Shown: positions 1 to 8,289 of the stretch, one piece after another | Layout: each line of letters begins with the position of its first letter | How positions within the stretch are numbered: position 1 is the stretch's first letter | Assembly: GCA_002732845.1 (NCBI GenBank) | Contig: NVSZ01000027.1 | Location: 5,276-17,151, forward strand | From: Rhodospirillaceae bacterium | Lineage (GTDB): Bacteria > Pseudomonadota > Alphaproteobacteria > Rhodospirillales > Magnetovibrionaceae | Reading direction: 5' to 3' | Length of the DNA stretch: 11,876 nt | The notes under the pieces: generated by a model | What the model saw: only the letters and a program-made list of their open reading frames with translations | Database searches by the model: none | What the model was told of the DNA's origin: nothing | Position numbers and translations under genes: made by a program

Positions 1-239
1 TAATTTTGTTGATTATCGGCCATCGGTTGGCCTTTGCGATCAACGATTTTTCCGCGTGGCGGCGCCAACAAGCGAAAGTTAATGCGATTTTCATCGGCCA
101 GCGTTTTATAACGTTCCGCCTCAACCACCTGCAAAAAATACATCCGTCCGACCAACGCACACATCAATGCCCCCTGCCCGGCCCCCAACATCAAGGCCCG
201 ACGAGAAAAGAATTTATGGCGTTCTGTATCTCTATGCAT
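1..239 (-). CDS. mrdA: Penicillin-binding protein 2 (MrdA), N-terminal 79 codons only
   Basis: This is the start of the elongation-specific peptidoglycan transpeptidase PBP2; the gene continues past the left edge. The reading frame opens at an ATG (237-239) and encodes MHRDTERHKFFSRRALMLGA, then a single membrane anchor (about residues 15-38). The start of the PBP dimerisation domain follows, with the typical motif PPRGKIVDRKGQPMADN at about residues 60-76. The transpeptidase domain with its SxxK serine lies outside the window. The start is 3 bp from the mreD stop, so the gene is almost certainly co-transcribed and perhaps translationally coupled with mreD; no strong ribosome binding site is seen. 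Order mreC-mreD-mrdA is the standard one for this cluster. The identification is secure from motif and context; completeness cannot be judged. Confidence 0.93.
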   Translation of the reverse strand, partial: MHRDTERHKFFSRRALMLGAGQGALMCALVGRMYFLQVVEAERYKTLADENRINFRLLAPPRGKIVDRKGQPMADNQQN

Positions 240-242
240 TTT

Positions 243-758
243 TTATATCTGCGCCAAAACGGTGCGTTGCCAACGCACCAACATCAAAGCCAAGATCGGG
301 AAAATACCGACCGTGACCAAATACTGAAAAAAGGCTGCTTCAACGGAAGAAAAAGATGTAAAGACCATGGCATTTAAAAGCCAAATCATGGATACGGCAC
401 CCGCCGCCACCATGGAAAATCCCAACCAAATGATCAAAAACGATTTGCCCTGAAAAAAGACTTGTTGGCTGAGAACCACCATATGCACAATCACAAATAC
501 GGCGGCATTCACACCAAAGGGCATACCAGACAGAGCATCTTGAATAAGGCCTGCAACAAATACTGCCGTCGCGGGTAACAAATCCGGCCTATAAATGGCC
601 CAAAAATAAACCGCCATCAAAGGCAGGATCGGCGCGACTTCGGCAAAGCCTGGAATGTGCAAGGGAACTTGTCCCAACACCACCAACACTAAGGTCAGAA
701 TAAAGGGGGTCAGGCTGCGCACGATCAGGTCCATGCGTTGCCAGAAAAGAGACTTCAT
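243..758 (-). CDS. mreD: Rod shape-determining protein MreD
   Basis: MreD is an integral inner-membrane subunit of the elongasome that works with MreC, RodA and PBP2 to organise side-wall synthesis. The 171-residue product has the usual MreD length and consists mostly of hydrophobic segments (roughly residues 12-32, 40-60, 62-80, 85-105, 108-130 and 140-160), with the family-like stretch GLIQDALSGMPFGVNA in the middle. Its ATG overlaps the mreC stop in an ATGA arrangement (755-758), which suggests translational coupling, and its stop is 3 bp before mrdA. MreD is poorly conserved in sequence, so the call rests on the membrane pattern, that motif and the position between mreC and mrdA, which together are convincing. 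Confidence 0.95.
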   Translation of the reverse strand: MKSLFWQRMDLIVRSLTPFILTLVLVVLGQVPLHIPGFAEVAPILPLMAVYFWAIYRPDLLPATAVFVAGLIQDALSGMPFGVNAAVFVIVHMVVLSQQVFFQGKSFLIIWLGFSMVAAGAVSMIWLLNAMVFTSFSSVEAAFFQYLVTVGIFPILALMLVRWQRTVLAQI

Positions 759-1639
759 TTGAAAACGCCCACCCCTTCGGCGGCAGAATTCGCATCCAAG
801 ATGCCCTGAAGATCGTAATCAACGATGCGCACATATTCCAAACGGTCACGTTGCACGTACGGCTTAACGGGAACACCACCATCGCTCAATTGAGTGATAA
901 TGCCGACCGGGATGCCCGGTGGGAAAGATCCACCGTGCCCTGACGTGACAATGCGATCGCCTAAATTCGGCGCGGCCCCGGGGGGCAAATGAATCAAACG
1001 CGGGCGTTCAGTATTGTCGCCCGCCAAAATCGCGCGAGTTCGCGTGGATTCAATCACCACCGGAATCCGCGAGTTCAAATCCGTAATCAACAAAACCCGT
1101 GCAGAACGAGAGCCCACGCCATGGACCCGCCCGACCAAACCATCGTTGGTGATGACGGCCTGACCTTTGCTGACCTTTTCACGCTTGCCGGCATTGACCA
1201 CAATCGAATGCACAAAGGCTCCGCCCGTGTCCGCAATCACGCGGCCCGTAACGAACCCCGGTTCTGTGCCCGGTGCAAAATTCAAAAGCGATTTCAGTTG
1301 GCTGTTTTCCGCCGACAGTTTACGTGCCGCAGACTGCCATTCCATCAAGTACTGGATTTCGATCTTGAGGCGCGCATTTTCATCGCGCACTTCATTTAAA
1401 GCCAAGGCTTCTTCGACCAATCGATCAAAGCTGGCGACGGGGCGGGAAATAAAATCAAGGATCGGGGCCACACCATCGGTCACATGAGCCCGCGCGCGTT
1501 CCATCACACCAACGTCGGCCTTACCCAAAAGCATCAGGCCAAACGCGGCCAACAACAAAGTGATATAGGCAAAACGATTGCCCAGAGCACTTCCCGGTTG
1601 GGGCAATCCATGAATACTTTTGTGTTTGTGGTTCTTCAC
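755..1639 (-). CDS. mreC: Rod shape-determining protein MreC
   Basis: MreC is the bitopic membrane protein that links cytoplasmic MreB to periplasmic PBP2. The 294-residue product has a short basic cytoplasmic tail, one membrane segment (about residues 22-40), a predicted coiled coil (about 70-118, rich in E, L, K and N) and then the double beta-barrel domain typical of MreC, with GRVIADTGG, NDGLVGRV and LITDLNSRIPV. The start is a GTG (1637-1639): an in-frame TAA lies just upstream and no ATG is available. The region before the start is weak as a Shine-Dalgarno site; GGG at about -14 lies in a small cggg-aaaaa-cccg hairpin. A 13-bp hairpin and a possible promoter separate this gene from mreB, while mreD overlaps its stop. 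Confidence 0.96.
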   Translation of the reverse strand: MKNHKHKSIHGLPQPGSALGNRFAYITLLLAAFGLMLLGKADVGVMERARAHVTDGVAPILDFISRPVASFDRLVEEALALNEVRDENARLKIEIQYLMEWQSAARKLSAENSQLKSLLNFAPGTEPGFVTGRVIADTGGAFVHSIVVNAGKREKVSKGQAVITNDGLVGRVHGVGSRSARVLLITDLNSRIPVVIESTRTRAILAGDNTERPRLIHLPPGAAPNLGDRIVTSGHGGSFPPGIPVGIITQLSDGGVPVKPYVQRDRLEYVRIVDYDLQGILDANSAAEGVGVFK

Positions 1640-1708
1640 GTCGGGTTTTTCCCGTTAATTTCTCAAAACAAGGCCGATCTTGCGCAGGCAGTATAGACCA
1701 ATTGGGTT

Positions 1709-1738
1709 AATATAGTGTGGATTCACCCTAAACAGCAA
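1709..1738 (-). promoter_or_regulatory. Possible promoter for mreCD-mrdA
   Basis: Reading leftward, TTGCTG (1733-1738) and TATATT (1709-1714) are separated by 18 bp, giving a weak sigma-70-like match directly after the hairpin that follows mreB. If used, transcription would start near 1702, about 63 bases before mreC. The -10 matches consensus at 5 of 6 positions; the -35 is poor and overlaps the hairpin arm. This is a pattern match only. Confidence 0.25.
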
Positions 1739-1767
1739 CACCCGTGCAATCAAGTGCACGGGTGTTG
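1736..1767 (-). terminator. Hairpin after mreB, terminator or attenuator
   Basis: A perfect 13-bp inverted repeat (caacacccgtgca, 6-base loop, tgcacgggtgttg) lies 25 bp after the mreB stop. On the mreB sense strand it is followed by ctgttt, a short and imperfect U-rich tail. It may end part of the mreB transcript, or act as a processing or stability element that lets mreB be made in excess of mreC and mreD. Confidence 0.6.
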
Positions 1768-1792
1768 GATAAAGTAGCGTCTGACTTACAAA

Positions 1793-2905
<1,113 letters not shown>

Positions 2906-2933
2906 GTGTGTCGAAGATTCGCCTTCGACACAC
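2906..2933 (-). terminator. Intrinsic terminator of leuA
   Basis: An 11-bp perfect stem (gtgtgtcgaag / cttcgacacac, loop of 6) lies about 30 bp after the leuA stop. On the leuA sense strand it is followed by tttctttac, a good U-rich tail. Position, stem and tail all fit a factor-independent terminator that separates leuA from mreB. Confidence 0.85.
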
Positions 2934-2962
2934 CCTTTATACTCACTCAGGCACCCCAAAAG

Positions 2963-4528
2963 CTAGGCAGAAAGCGCGTCCGGTGAAGTTTTTTCGCGTT
3001 TATCGATAAGTTTATTTAAGGCGTTCACGTAAGCTTTGACGCTGGACACCATGGTATCGGTGTCTGCGGCCTGTCCGTTAACCGTGCGTCCGTTCTCTTC
3101 TAGGCGCACCGTAACCTCGGCCTGAGCGTCCGTTCCGTTGGTCACCGCATGCACTTGATACAGTTGCAAAATGGCCTCATGTGGCACTAACTCTTTGATC
3201 GCATTGAAGGCTGCGTCCACCGGACCACTGCCCGTTGCAGCACATTCGGCAACGTTTCCATCAACATTCAAACTTAACGTTGCCTTGGGAGGTTGATGTT
3301 CAGTTCCGCACAAAATTTCCAATTTTTCCAATTGAATATGGTCGTTGGTGCGCAAAACTTCATCATCGACCAAGGCGACAATATCTTCGTCAAACACGTC
3401 TTTTTTCTTATCCGCTAATTCTTTAAAGCGAACAAAAGCGTCATTTATCGCGTTATCCCCGAGGTCATAGCCCAAGTCTTTCAACTTTTCTTTAAACGCG
3501 TGACGGCCTGAATGTTTGCCCATCACCAATTTGGATTCGGTCAATCCCACCGATTCAGGGGTCATGATTTCATAGGTTTCGGCATTTTTCAGCATGCCGT
3601 CCTGATGAATACCACTTTCGTGCGCAAATGCATTTTTGCCCACGATGGCTTTATTCGGTTGCACCGTAAATCCGGTGATGGTTGACACCAAACGCGACGC
3701 CTTAATGATGTGTTCGGTTTGCACACCGTGGGTATACGGCAACAAATCGGCACGCGTGCGCAACGCCATGATGACTTCTTCCATCGCGGCATTCCCGGCC
3801 CGTTCGCCCAATCCATTGATGGTGCATTCGACTTGACGCGCGCCCGCATCAACGGCCGCCAACGAATTTGCAACAGCCAAACCTAAGTCATTGTGGCAAT
3901 GCACAGATATAATGGCTTTGTCGATATTGGGCACGGTGTTGTACAAAAAACGGATCAAATCGGAAAACTCATGCGGCAACGCATAACCAACGGTATCGGG
4001 AATGTTGATGGTGGTCGCGCCCGATGCAATCGCGGCTTCGACGCAACGCGCCAAAAAATCGCGTTCGGTGCGCGATCCGTCTTCGGCCGACCATTCCACA
4101 TCATCGGTGAAATTGCGCGCATAGGTGACGCTTTCTTTGACCTTTTCAAAGACTTTTTCGGGGTCCATCTGCAATTTGTATTTCATGTGCAAAGGACTGG
4201 TGGAAATGAACGTGTGAATGCGGGCCCGTTCGGCGGGTTTGATGGCTTCGGCGCACCGTTCGATATCGCCCTTGGTCGCGCGGGCCAATCCACACACAGT
4301 TGAATTTTTTACGGTTTTAGAGATTTCGCGCACAGCTTCAAAATCACCGACAGAGGCAATGGGAAAGCCAGCTTCGATCACATCCACACCCATATTTTCC
4401 AGGGTTTGGGCAATCCGCAATTTTTCTTCTAAATTCATGGATGCGCCCGGCGATTGCTCGCCGTCACGCAAAGTGGTGTCAAAAATAATCACACGGTTTT
4501 TATCGGTGGCTGTTGATGCGGTCGTCAT
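2963..4528 (-). CDS. leuA: 2-isopropylmalate synthase LeuA
   Basis: LeuA condenses acetyl-CoA with 2-oxoisovalerate to give 2-isopropylmalate, the committed step of leucine synthesis, in the cytoplasm. The 521-residue product is the usual length for the bacterial LeuA1 type. Visible are the HMGL-like TIM-barrel motif DTTLRDGEQSPG (residues 17-28), HCHNDLGLA with metal-ligand histidines about 210 and 212, GLGERAGNA with the ligand asparagine near 246, the AHESGIHQDG segment, and a C-terminal leucine-sensing domain from about residue 395. The start is set at the ATG (4526-4528), with AAGGA 7 bases upstream. The frame extends five codons further to a TTG, but that TTG directly abuts the AAGGA. 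A leader with a leucine-rich ORF and a hairpin precedes the gene, and a strong terminator follows it. Confidence 0.97.
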   Translation of the reverse strand: MTTASTATDKNRVIIFDTTLRDGEQSPGASMNLEEKLRIAQTLENMGVDVIEAGFPIASVGDFEAVREISKTVKNSTVCGLARATKGDIERCAEAIKPAERARIHTFISTSPLHMKYKLQMDPEKVFEKVKESVTYARNFTDDVEWSAEDGSRTERDFLARCVEAAIASGATTINIPDTVGYALPHEFSDLIRFLYNTVPNIDKAIISVHCHNDLGLAVANSLAAVDAGARQVECTINGLGERAGNAAMEEVIMALRTRADLLPYTHGVQTEHIIKASRLVSTITGFTVQPNKAIVGKNAFAHESGIHQDGMLKNAETYEIMTPESVGLTESKLVMGKHSGRHAFKEKLKDLGYDLGDNAINDAFVRFKELADKKKDVFDEDIVALVDDEVLRTNDHIQLEKLEILCGTEHQPPKATLSLNVDGNVAECAATGSGPVDAAFNAIKELVPHEAILQLYQVHAVTNGTDAQAEVTVRLEENGRTVNGQAADTDTMVSSVKAYVNALNKLIDKREKTSPDALSA

Positions 4529-4559
4529 GGTCTTGTCCTTCAAGATAATGTCTTATATT

Positions 4560-4573
4560 CGCGCAAATGCGCG
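4560..4573 (-). repeat. Short GC-rich inverted repeat before leuA
   Basis: A 14-base palindrome (cgcgcaaatgcgcg) ends 31 bp before the leuA ATG. It can form a 5-bp stem with a 4-base loop. It has no U-rich tail, so it is not a classical terminator; it could belong to the leader structure or be an operator half-site pair. Confidence 0.4.
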
Positions 4574-4588
4574 GTGGCTTTATGATTT

Positions 4589-4631
4589 ACCCCCAAACAC
4601 CATCAACATTTTGTTGCAGGTGCTTAAGGGT
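4589..4631 (-). promoter_or_regulatory. Long hairpin in the leuA leader, candidate attenuator element
   Basis: On the leuA sense strand, acccttaagcacc (4619-4631) pairs along all 13 bases with ggtgtttgggggt (4589-4601), using ten Watson-Crick and three G-U pairs. After a 2x2 internal loop the stem continues as caaca/tgttg with a 3-base loop. On the opposite strand the three wobbles become A-C mismatches, so the structure favours leftward RNA. Its first arm overlaps the last two codons and stop of the leucine-rich leader ORF, the geometry expected if a ribosome on the leader controls folding. No U-run follows, so the mechanism, if any, is open. Confidence 0.5.
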
Positions 4632-4782
4632 AGCTAAGAAGGAGGTTTCCGTTAAGAAGCAGGCTGGGCAAAAAAGCCGAAGCACACGCAAGCAAAAACG
4701 CCAGACCCTGAACAGCGGGGCTGATGACGTCTTCAAACGTTGCGGTCGTCGCGGTCTTTGAGGTCTTTGCGACCTGTGCCAT
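4624..4782 (-). CDS. Leucine-rich 52-residue ORF, candidate leuA leader peptide
   Basis: A short ORF fills the gap before leuA: ATG at 4780-4782, TAA at 4624-4626, with an AAAAGG about 10 bases before the start. The first half is polar and Thr/Ala rich (MAQVAKTSKTATTATFEDV); the second half is hydrophobic and ends PSLLLNGNLLLSYP, with six leucine codons (CTG CTT CTT, then CTC CTT CTT) in eight codons. Placement right before a leucine biosynthesis gene and overlap with the hairpin at 4589-4631 suggest a leader peptide for ribosome-mediated attenuation. It is longer than typical leaders, so a small single-pass membrane protein or a chance ORF remain possible. No homolog is recognised. Confidence 0.4.
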   Translation of the reverse strand: MAQVAKTSKTATTATFEDVISPAVQGLAFLLACASAFLPSLLLNGNLLLSYP

Positions 4783-4803
4783 CTTTAACACGCCTTTTAC
4801 TTA

Positions 4804-4832
4804 CTTAAAGAGTCGGCAAACCTGCCGCTCAA
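4804..4832 (-). promoter_or_regulatory. Possible leuA leader promoter
   Basis: Reading leftward, TTGAGC (4827-4832) and TTTAAG (4804-4809) are 17 bp apart, each matching the sigma-70 consensus at 4 of 6 positions. Transcription would begin near 4797, about 15 bases before the 52-codon leader ORF, so the transcript would contain the whole leader and hairpin. It overlaps the small hairpin at 4810-4830, so the two readings compete. Confidence 0.28.
4810..4830 (-). terminator. Weak hairpin after the amine dehydrogenase gene
   Basis: The sequence gag-cggca-ggtt-tgccg-a-ctc on the leftward strand forms a 5-bp GC stem extended by 3 bp across a one-base bulge, 38 bp after the stop at 4868. It is followed by tttaag, a very short U tail. 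It may terminate weakly between this gene and leuA. Confidence 0.4.
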
Positions 4833-4867
4833 CACAATTAAAGCCCGCAAAAGCCTCTGCCGTCAAC

Positions 4868-6799
4868 TCATTTTTCGTCACCCGTTAATTCACGAACAGC
4901 CCGAAGGCCCTGCATCACGCCGACGTCCAACCAAGAATTTGCCCCGGCGTCTGAATTGGCAATCGCAATGCGGCCAAATTGTTTGCGGGCAAGGATGTGC
5001 GGACCATCGTCGGTGGTCATGCCTTTATCAAACAAGTTGAAGTACGTATAGCTATAACCATGAGACCAACGGTTCAGGGTTAGGCTTTCGATGTCACGAT
5101 CAGCATTAAATCCATAAGCGCCATACATGCCGTTCAGTTGCGTTTTGACGGCCTCTTCGTATTCGGAAAATTCGGTGACTAAAACTTCGCTTCGACCTTC
5201 CCTAAACTGGTCGCGCGGTTCCATGCCCAACTCATCGGGCACCGGCACCCGGATCAAGGTGATGGGCATGGGCTCATTCGCGTCTTCGGTGGCTTCGTAA
5301 CCACCCATATTGACTGGGTATTCGCATTGCATTAGATGGTAATAACTGGTCGGGCAATACGCCGCCCCCACGCCGGATTTTTTAATCGCCTGCCAGTTCT
5401 TCACCATCACATTGGCAAAAATGTATGGGATTTTGACGTTTGACGACAAAGCTTCCTTTTGTGGTTCGGGCAAATCCGGACAGACATAGGGAATAACCAT
5501 ATTCCAACACGCCATAATCACGTTTGAAGCCCGCACCCGGTGCGGCTTGCCGTCAAAGATATAGGTCACCGCCACAGTCTCGGCATCATCCACCGGGCCT
5601 TCGTGTTTGACTTCGATGGCGGTGGAATTCAGACGAATGCGGGTATCGTTTTCGACATCATCCAAGGCCGCATAGTCAAAATCCGCCAGAACCAAGTCTT
5701 CCGCAGATTTAAGTTCACCCACGTCCGGAGCAACTTCGGAAATCAAAGCATGAACTAAGGATCGACAAAAGCCTGCATTTCCATCGGGAAAATGATGGGC
5801 ATAGCCCGGATCACCCGGTTCATCGTCTTTAATCATGCCATATTTTTTACCCAGCGTTACACAGCCCGGCATTTCCCCGCCAATGGCTTCGCTCAAAGAC
5901 AGCACCTCGGCACCGACGCCGTTTTCATCGGTCGGCAATTTGCGCAGGAATTGGAATGTCGCAGGATGGCTGATACCCCAGTATTTTCGCAAAAATTTGT
6001 CATAGGGATAGCTGTCATAATTAGGGTCGTCTTCATCGAACCTTTTAATCACCGCATAAGAATTATCTTCGCTATACAGCTTAATCAGCTCTTTTTTGGC
6101 TTCATCGGGTAAAGGCGTCGCCGCAAATAGTGCCGCAAAATCATTCGAGCCCTTGCCAAGGCCCGGCATTACAGGCGCCATGCCGCCCAAATCACCGGGC
6201 ATCATATGGTCGCTTCCCCAAGTTTCGGCATCTAGGTACACACCTCCGCCCAAACCGTGGCGTTTGTACCAGCTGTGGTCATAAGTTTCGGACTCGAAGC
6301 GTTCCAGATCGATGCCCAAATCGTCCATCAAATCCCACATTTCATCGGGCCAATTGGAGATATTGTCAAAGCCTTGCGAGCCGCCGTAGGTCATGCGCAT
6401 CTTGCCGCCGCTTTCAAATTCGTTGCGTTTGGCATGTCCTCCAAAATCATCGTGGTTGTCTAAAATCAGGACTTTGGCTTTCCAATCGTTGGCGTCTTGG
6501 AAAAAATACGCGGCCGCCAAACCACTGGCCCCGCCACCGACCACGACCAGATCGTAGTCTTCACCTGTCTCAACTATGCCACCCCAATCGTCACGGCCTT
6601 CACGGGCCAATTCGTGGGCGCGTTCAAACGATCCCGGATGACTTCCCCGCATGCCGGTCAGGCGCGGCGGGTAATAGGTTTCGCCTTTTACTTCGGCTGC
6701 TCGGGCGATTTTCATCAGGTCACCGCCAACCAAAAGAGCTCCGGTGCCAATCAGGGTCCCATTCAGAAAGTCACGCCTTGTCATCTGTTTATGCGTCAT
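4868..6799 (-). CDS. Tat-exported FAD-dependent amine dehydrogenase, spermidine dehydrogenase (SpdH)-like
   Basis: The 643-residue product looks like a periplasmic flavoprotein that oxidises an amine, most like the SpdH family that cleaves spermidine. It begins with a twin-arginine signal (TRRDFLNG, hydrophobic run, ARAAE cleavage region near residues 34-36), then the family-like PPRLTGMRGSHPGSFE, a Rossmann FAD motif VVVGGGASGLAAA (about 85-97) and DNHDDFGGHAKRNEF (about 115-129). The C terminus has RIAIANSDAGANSWLDVG, the usual second flavin-contact region. The ATG at 6797-6799 is chosen because GGAG lies 6 bases upstream; a TTG four codons earlier overlaps that site. Size and motif order fit SpdH as I recall it, but the substrate is not proven; another Tat-dependent amine oxidase is the alternative. 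It is transcribed toward leuA and divergent from the TPR lipoprotein gene. Confidence 0.75.
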   Translation of the reverse strand: MTHKQMTRRDFLNGTLIGTGALLVGGDLMKIARAAEVKGETYYPPRLTGMRGSHPGSFERAHELAREGRDDWGGIVETGEDYDLVVVGGGASGLAAAYFFQDANDWKAKVLILDNHDDFGGHAKRNEFESGGKMRMTYGGSQGFDNISNWPDEMWDLMDDLGIDLERFESETYDHSWYKRHGLGGGVYLDAETWGSDHMMPGDLGGMAPVMPGLGKGSNDFAALFAATPLPDEAKKELIKLYSEDNSYAVIKRFDEDDPNYDSYPYDKFLRKYWGISHPATFQFLRKLPTDENGVGAEVLSLSEAIGGEMPGCVTLGKKYGMIKDDEPGDPGYAHHFPDGNAGFCRSLVHALISEVAPDVGELKSAEDLVLADFDYAALDDVENDTRIRLNSTAIEVKHEGPVDDAETVAVTYIFDGKPHRVRASNVIMACWNMVIPYVCPDLPEPQKEALSSNVKIPYIFANVMVKNWQAIKKSGVGAAYCPTSYYHLMQCEYPVNMGGYEATEDANEPMPITLIRVPVPDELGMEPRDQFREGRSEVLVTEFSEYEEAVKTQLNGMYGAYGFNADRDIESLTLNRWSHGYSYTYFNLFDKGMTTDDGPHILARKQFGRIAIANSDAGANSWLDVGVMQGLRAVRELTGDEK

Positions 6800-6855
6800 A
6801 CGGTTCTCCAAAACACTTCATGTTCTATTCAGCATAAAATCACTATATTTCAATT

Positions 6856-6861
6856 TATAAT
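6856..6861 (+). promoter_or_regulatory. Perfect TATAAT in the divergent intergenic region
   Basis: The AT-rich 90-bp gap between the divergent genes at 6799 and 6890 contains an exact TATAAT box 28 bases before the rightward ATG. No good -35 lies 16-18 bp upstream. On the other strand TTGAAA near 6850 could serve as a -35 for the leftward gene but lacks a good -10. The gap presumably holds both promoters. Confidence 0.35.
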
Positions 6862-6889
6862 ATTTTCCAGCTTTGTAAGGCGTTTTTAC

Positions 6890-8284
6890 ATGTCTCGATG
6901 GTTCAAAATCCTCCCCCTACTCGCCTTGAGTGGATGCTTGTCGCCGTCTTATCTGGATACAAAGGATGGTGCGTCAAAAAACGGGACCAGCAATCCTTTT
7001 GGCGAAGTGAGCTTTCATGTTTTTGACGCCTATACGTCCAGCCCCCCCAATTGCGTGGCTATTTTGCCGTTCACGTATGCCAGCACCCTAAGCATGGCCG
7101 ATGCGGAACTGGTGCGCAAAACCTTGTATGCCCACCTGGCCCCACAAGGCAAAAAAGACATCGAACTTCCGCGTATAGACTTTGTTCTGAAAAACCTACC
7201 CAAAGCGGAAAGACAAAATTATTTCCTAATGGGTCAGCGCTTAAATTGTGAAGCCTTAATGACGGGCCATGTTAGCGAATACACATCCCAATATGTGGGG
7301 CTGTATTCCAAAGTTTCTGCGGGCGCAGAGCTGAAAATCATGCGCGCCAAAGATGGTGAACCGTTATGGCAAGGCAAACACATCGCCGCGTCCCATGGTG
7401 GGTCAATTCCGTTATCGCCGATTGGTCTAGCGGCCGGATTGTTCGACGCCGCCCTAAACGTCGAAGAAGAGCAAAGTTTCCGCATTGTTGATGATTTAGC
7501 CCGGCGTCTGGTATTGACCATCCCCGACAACGCTATTGCGATTTTCGAACAGCCTCTAACGTCGTTGGAAATCTCGAACCTTCAAAAAACGCCCAAGCAA
7601 CAGTCCATTGATGATTTCCTGAACACCGTTTCCCATGAGCCTCGGCACCAACAAAAAGCATCTTTAATCAAAGCCATCAACGACAATGTTTTTCATGGCG
7701 TTGACTTAAAACGCATCTATGATGCTGTGTTAAAGGCCGCACCGGGTGATGCCCAAATCAACGGCTTGTATGCCAATTACTTGGTTCAATCTGGTGATTA
7801 TTTCAAAGCCGAACGCTACGTTGAAACCAGTCTTGCCATTGACGGTCAAAACGATGCTTTGTATTTTTTAAAAGGTCGCATTCAAATTAAGTTAAATGAT
7901 CTGAGCGGCGCCGACAGATCGATCTTACGCGCCATCGCTTTGCACCCAACCAACCCTAAATATTTAAATGGTTTGGGCTTTTTAAATTCCCTGCGTGGCC
8001 GCCATGATCGCGCTTTAGCCGCCTATCAAATGGCCATTGATTTGGACCCGTCTAACGGATATGCCCTCTACAACATGGGCGTGACGTTTTACAATACCGA
8101 TGACGTGCAATCGGCTTGGGATTATATTTGTTTGGCTTCCGATGCGTACCTTAAGGCCAAAGATTATGGACAGGTGGCAAAAGCCCTTGCCGATTTAAAA
8201 GAATTAAAGGCGCTCAACGTGGTCACAAATGACAAAATTGAACAGCTGGAACAAGCTCTGTTGAACATCCAAAGGAACGGGTAA
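6890..8284 (+). CDS. Lipoprotein with GNA1162/CsgG-like domain and C-terminal TPR repeats
   Basis: The 464-residue product is a predicted lipoprotein: short signal peptide with lipobox LSGC (Cys16). Residues about 53-210 read like the GNA1162 (DUF799)/CsgG-type envelope lipoprotein fold, with CVAILPFTYAS at the front, a central LNCEALMTGHVSEY and KIMRAKDGEPLWQGKHIAAS, a common pattern in which a strand ends in D-G-x-x-x-W. Residues about 286-420 hold three or four TPR helices pairs (for example ALYFLKGRIQIKLNDLSGAD and YALYNMGVTFYNTDD), suited to protein binding. The ATG at 6890 is chosen because the lipoprotein signal starts there and AAGG lies 9 bases before; the frame stays open further upstream only as the antisense of the neighbour gene. 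The next gene begins 5 bp downstream, so an operon is likely. Exact function unknown. Confidence 0.8.
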   Translation: MSRWFKILPLLALSGCLSPSYLDTKDGASKNGTSNPFGEVSFHVFDAYTSSPPNCVAILPFTYASTLSMADAELVRKTLYAHLAPQGKKDIELPRIDFVLKNLPKAERQNYFLMGQRLNCEALMTGHVSEYTSQYVGLYSKVSAGAELKIMRAKDGEPLWQGKHIAASHGGSIPLSPIGLAAGLFDAALNVEEEQSFRIVDDLARRLVLTIPDNAIAIFEQPLTSLEISNLQKTPKQQSIDDFLNTVSHEPRHQQKASLIKAINDNVFHGVDLKRIYDAVLKAAPGDAQINGLYANYLVQSGDYFKAERYVETSLAIDGQNDALYFLKGRIQIKLNDLSGADRSILRAIALHPTNPKYLNGLGFLNSLRGRHDRALAAYQMAIDLDPSNGYALYNMGVTFYNTDDVQSAWDYICLASDAYLKAKDYGQVAKALADLKELKALNVVTNDKIEQLEQALLNIQRNG

Positions 8285-8289
8285 ATTTT

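Noticed and set aside
4529..4543. Five-codon upstream extension of leuA to a TTG start
   Set aside because: The TTG directly abuts the AAGGA ribosome binding site that serves the ATG at 4528; the ATG start gives a normal LeuA N terminus.
4560..4573. GC palindrome as the terminator half of a leu attenuator
   Set aside because: Short stem and followed by aatataagac, not a U-run.
4567..4761. 64-codon + strand open frame before leuA
   Set aside because: Very basic low-complexity product, no ribosome binding site, and antisense to the leucine-rich leader ORF, which fits the context better.
6800..6811. Four-codon extension of the amine dehydrogenase to a TTG start
   Set aside because: The TTG overlaps the GGAG site placed 6 bases before the ATG at 6799, and the Tat signal is complete without it.
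6497..6889. Upstream extension of the TPR lipoprotein frame
   Set aside because: It runs antisense through the dehydrogenase gene and would bury the lipoprotein signal peptide; translation fits a shadow frame.
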